The notes below the pieces were generated by a model that saw only the letters and a list, made by a program, of their open reading frames with translations, did no database searches and was not told where the DNA came from. From an uncultured Collinsella sp. (GTDB taxonomy: Bacteria > Actinomycetota > Coriobacteriia > Coriobacteriales > Coriobacteriaceae): DNA of 15,005 bases. The stretch lies in assembly GCA_900552755.1 (NCBI GenBank), contig USAY01000040.1, forward strand, positions 1-15,005. Reading direction: 5' to 3'. Positions 13,073 through 15,005 of the stretch are shown piece by piece (the first letter of the stretch is position 1; each line of letters begins with the position of its first letter). A program made the position numbers and the translations under genes.

Positions 13073-14221
13073 GTGTCGGAAAATAGGGATTACTACGAGG
13101 TACTTGGCGTCGACAGGGATGCCGACGCGCGGACGATTAAGCGCGCGTTTCTAAAGAAGGCCCGTACCGTACACCCGGACGTTTCGGACGACCCCGAGGC
13201 CGAGGCCAAGTTTAAAGAGCTTAACGAGGCATATTCCGTTCTTTCCGATGAGCAGAAGCGTGCTAACTACGACCGTTACGGCACTGCCGACGGCCCTGGT
13301 GGTTCAGGCTACGTCGATATCAACGATATCTTTGGTGGCATGGGCATGGACGACTTGTTCTCGTCGTTCTTTGGCGGCGGTGCCGGCGGTGGCGCCCGCA
13401 GCCGTCGCGAGCGCCGCCGGGGTCGCGATATGGCCATCTCCCTTTCGGTGACGCTCGAGGAGGCGGCACTCGGCTGCAAAAAGACGATCAGCTATGACCG
13501 CCTTGCTCCTTGCGAGGACTGCAATGGCACCGGTAGGGCAGAGGGCGCACAGGAAAAGCAGTGCGGCCGCTGCCACGGTACGGGCTACGTCACGACGGTT
13601 CAGCGTTCGTTCCTGGGCCAGGTTCAGTCTTCCTCGCCTTGCCCTGACTGCCATGGCGAGGGCACGGTTATCGACCATCCCTGCGAGACCTGCGACGGTC
13701 AGGGCCGCACGCCTTCGCATGAAAAGATTGACATCGATATTCCCGCCGGCGTTTCGACCGGTCGCCAGCTGCGTGTGAGCGGCTTTGGCGAGGCCGGCCT
13801 TCGCGGCGAGCCTTCGGGCGACCTGATTGTCAACGTGCGCGTTGCCGACCATGAGCGCTTTAAGCGCAACGGTGACGACCTGTACCTGGTGAGTGATATC
13901 TCGATTGCGCAGGCTGCGCTTGGCTGCGAGATCGAGGTCGAGGGCATTATGCCCGACGAGGTCGTTAAGGTGACGGTTCCCGCCGGCGCCCAGTACGGTG
14001 ATACCGTGAGCGTCAATAATTACGGCATGCCGCGCATTGGCGGTGGCGGTTCGCGTGGCCGCCTGATCGTGCAACTGCGCGTGGTCGTTCCCACCAATCT
14101 TTCCAATAAGCAGCGCGAGCTGCTCCGTGCTTTTGCCGATGAGATGGGCGATGACGTTGCTTCTGGTAAGAAGTCGGTGACCGACCGTATCAAGAGTGCT
14201 CTCGATGACATCCTCGATTAA
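13073..14221 (+). CDS. dnaJ: Chaperone DnaJ (type I Hsp40)
   Basis: This 382-residue co-chaperone stimulates DnaK ATPase and delivers unfolded clients. The J-domain (4-70) has HPD at 34-36. A Gly/Phe linker (71-108) contains DIFGGMGMDDLFSSFFGGG, then a basic patch RRERRRGR. CTD-I includes four zinc motifs: C147/C150, C164/C167, C190/C193 and C204/C207. CTD-II (about 258-340) and a C-terminal dimerisation helix region complete the normal architecture, and the length is typical. The start is GTG at 13073 with AAGGA (13061-13065) seven bases upstream; an in-frame ATG-like start at 13007 lacks support. It follows a membrane-tethered paralogue by 81 bases and is followed by mtaB nine bases later, a neighbourhood shared with the Firmicutes dnaJ. 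hrcA, grpE and dnaK are not in this window, so they must be elsewhere. Confidence 0.97.
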   Translation: MSENRDYYEVLGVDRDADARTIKRAFLKKARTVHPDVSDDPEAEAKFKELNEAYSVLSDEQKRANYDRYGTADGPGGSGYVDINDIFGGMGMDDLFSSFFGGGAGGGARSRRERRRGRDMAISLSVTLEEAALGCKKTISYDRLAPCEDCNGTGRAEGAQEKQCGRCHGTGYVTTVQRSFLGQVQSSSPCPDCHGEGTVIDHPCETCDGQGRTPSHEKIDIDIPAGVSTGRQLRVSGFGEAGLRGEPSGDLIVNVRVADHERFKRNGDDLYLVSDISIAQAALGCEIEVEGIMPDEVVKVTVPAGAQYGDTVSVNNYGMPRIGGGGSRGRLIVQLRVVVPTNLSNKQRELLRAFADEMGDDVASGKKSVTDRIKSALDDILD

Positions 14222-14230
14222 GGAGCCCGC

Positions 14231-15005
14231 GTGCTCGCACCCCATATTTCCGTCGTCAACCTCGGTTGCCGTGTCAACCGGGTTGAATCCGACCGTATCA
14301 CTGCCGATCTTATGCGCCTGGGCTTTGCGATGGTGGAGCCCCAGGATGCAGAGCTGATCGTCATTAACACCTGTGCCGTTACGGGCGAGGCCGAGGCCAA
14401 GACCCGTAAGGCCGTTCGCCATGCTCTGGCCCATCCAAACGAACCCTATGTGATCGTGACCGGATGCGTTGTCAATTTGCATCCCGAGGAGCTGCTGGAG
14501 CTTTCGGACCGCGTGATTGCCGAGCCGTCCAAGATCGATGTTGCCGACCGCGTTTGCGAAGTGCTAGGCGTTGAATCCGACAGCGTCGCCGCTTGCAGCG
14601 ATAGCGATGTGGTCGATGCGCTTGGGCGCTCCCGCTTGGGCGTAAAGATCCAAGACGGCTGCAATCACCGCTGCACCTACTGCATCGTGTGGAAGGCGCG
14701 CGGCCCCGAGCGCTCCGTGCCTGTCGAGTCTGTGCTCGAGCAGGTGCTCGAGGCCCAGGAGGCCGGCGTGCCCGAGGTCGTGCTGACGGGCGTGAACCTC
14801 GGTGCCTACGACGGCAAGAGCGCGACCGACGAACACGTGGAGATCGACGAGCTGCTCGAGACCATCATGGAGCGCACCTCGATTCCCCATGTGCGCATTT
14901 CTTCGGTGGAACCCATGGATATCTCCGAGCGCCTGCTGAAGGTCATGGCTCGCTATCCGCAGCGTATCGCCCCGTTTTTGCACCTGCCCGTGCAGTCCGG
15001 TTGCA
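14231..15005 (+). CDS. mtaB: tRNA (t6A37) methylthiotransferase MtaB, 5' part (3' end outside window)
   Basis: About 258 residues are visible. MtaB is a radical SAM methylthiotransferase that turns t6A37 into ms2t6A37 in tRNAs reading ANN codons. The N-terminal UPF0004 domain has its three cluster cysteines: Cys13 in VVNLGCRVN, Cys48 in VINTCAVTG and Cys79 in VTGCV. The radical SAM cysteines Cys144, Cys148 and Cys151 lie in DGCNHRCTYCIV. ARGPERSVP, VLTGVNLGAYDG and VRISSVEPMDI are family-typical; the last part, PFLHLPVQSG, continues off the window. MtaB is preferred over MiaB because of the NLGCRVNRVES opening and the location after dnaJ (yqeV position in Bacillus), but RimO or MiaB cannot be fully excluded without the C-terminus. 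GTG at 14231 has AAGGAG (14220-14225) five bases upstream, overlapping the dnaJ stop. Confidence 0.92.
   Translation, partial: MLAPHISVVNLGCRVNRVESDRITADLMRLGFAMVEPQDAELIVINTCAVTGEAEAKTRKAVRHALAHPNEPYVIVTGCVVNLHPEELLELSDRVIAEPSKIDVADRVCEVLGVESDSVAACSDSDVVDALGRSRLGVKIQDGCNHRCTYCIVWKARGPERSVPVESVLEQVLEAQEAGVPEVVLTGVNLGAYDGKSATDEHVEIDELLETIMERTSIPHVRISSVEPMDISERLLKVMARYPQRIAPFLHLPVQSGC

Overview
The window is a densely packed, entirely plus-strand stretch of a moderately GC-rich bacterial chromosome. Gene content points to a Coriobacteriia-type actinobacterium, probably Collinsella or a close relative. The evidence is an actinobacterial integration host factor (mihF) between pyrF and gmk-rpoZ, which is an actinobacterial order, combined with a long block that otherwise matches the Firmicutes order comEA-comEC-holA-rpsT-lepA-hemW-...-dnaJ-...-mtaB. 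Genus-level assignment is inference; I could not run a search.

Layout: (1) 1-320, the 3' end of pyrF; (2) 321-559, an AT-richer spacer with two strong inverted repeats and a candidate extended -10 promoter; (3) 560-2970, the compact operon mihF-gmk-rpoZ-thiI, with almost no spacing between genes, closed by a perfect 13-bp hairpin terminator; (4) 2971-3183, a promoter-bearing spacer; (5) 3184-6197, comEA-comEC, the DNA-uptake receptor and channel, overlapping by ATGA; (6) 6276-7638, holA and rpsT, each with its own candidate promoter, rpsT ending in a classical terminator; (7) 7735-11829, lepA-dusB-hemW, whose first gene appears leaderless; (8) 11888-14221, two consecutive DnaJ-family genes; (9) 14231-15005, the 5' part of mtaB, running off the end.

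The genes are mostly housekeeping: nucleotide synthesis (pyrF, gmk), transcription (rpoZ), nucleoid structure (mihF), tRNA modification (thiI, dusB, mtaB), translation (rpsT, lepA), replication (holA), haem-linked radical SAM chemistry (hemW), competence (comEA, comEC) and chaperones (dnaJ). No tRNA or rRNA gene, CRISPR array, insertion sequence or prophage was seen.

The most unusual item is the first of the two dnaJ genes (11888-12991). It keeps the J-domain, the Gly/Phe linker and a complete four-motif zinc domain within CTD-I. Where CTD-II and the dimerisation region should be, it has two to three transmembrane segments, so it predicts a membrane-tethered Hsp40. It sits where hrcA-grpE-dnaK lie in the Firmicutes version of this block, directly before a complete dnaJ.
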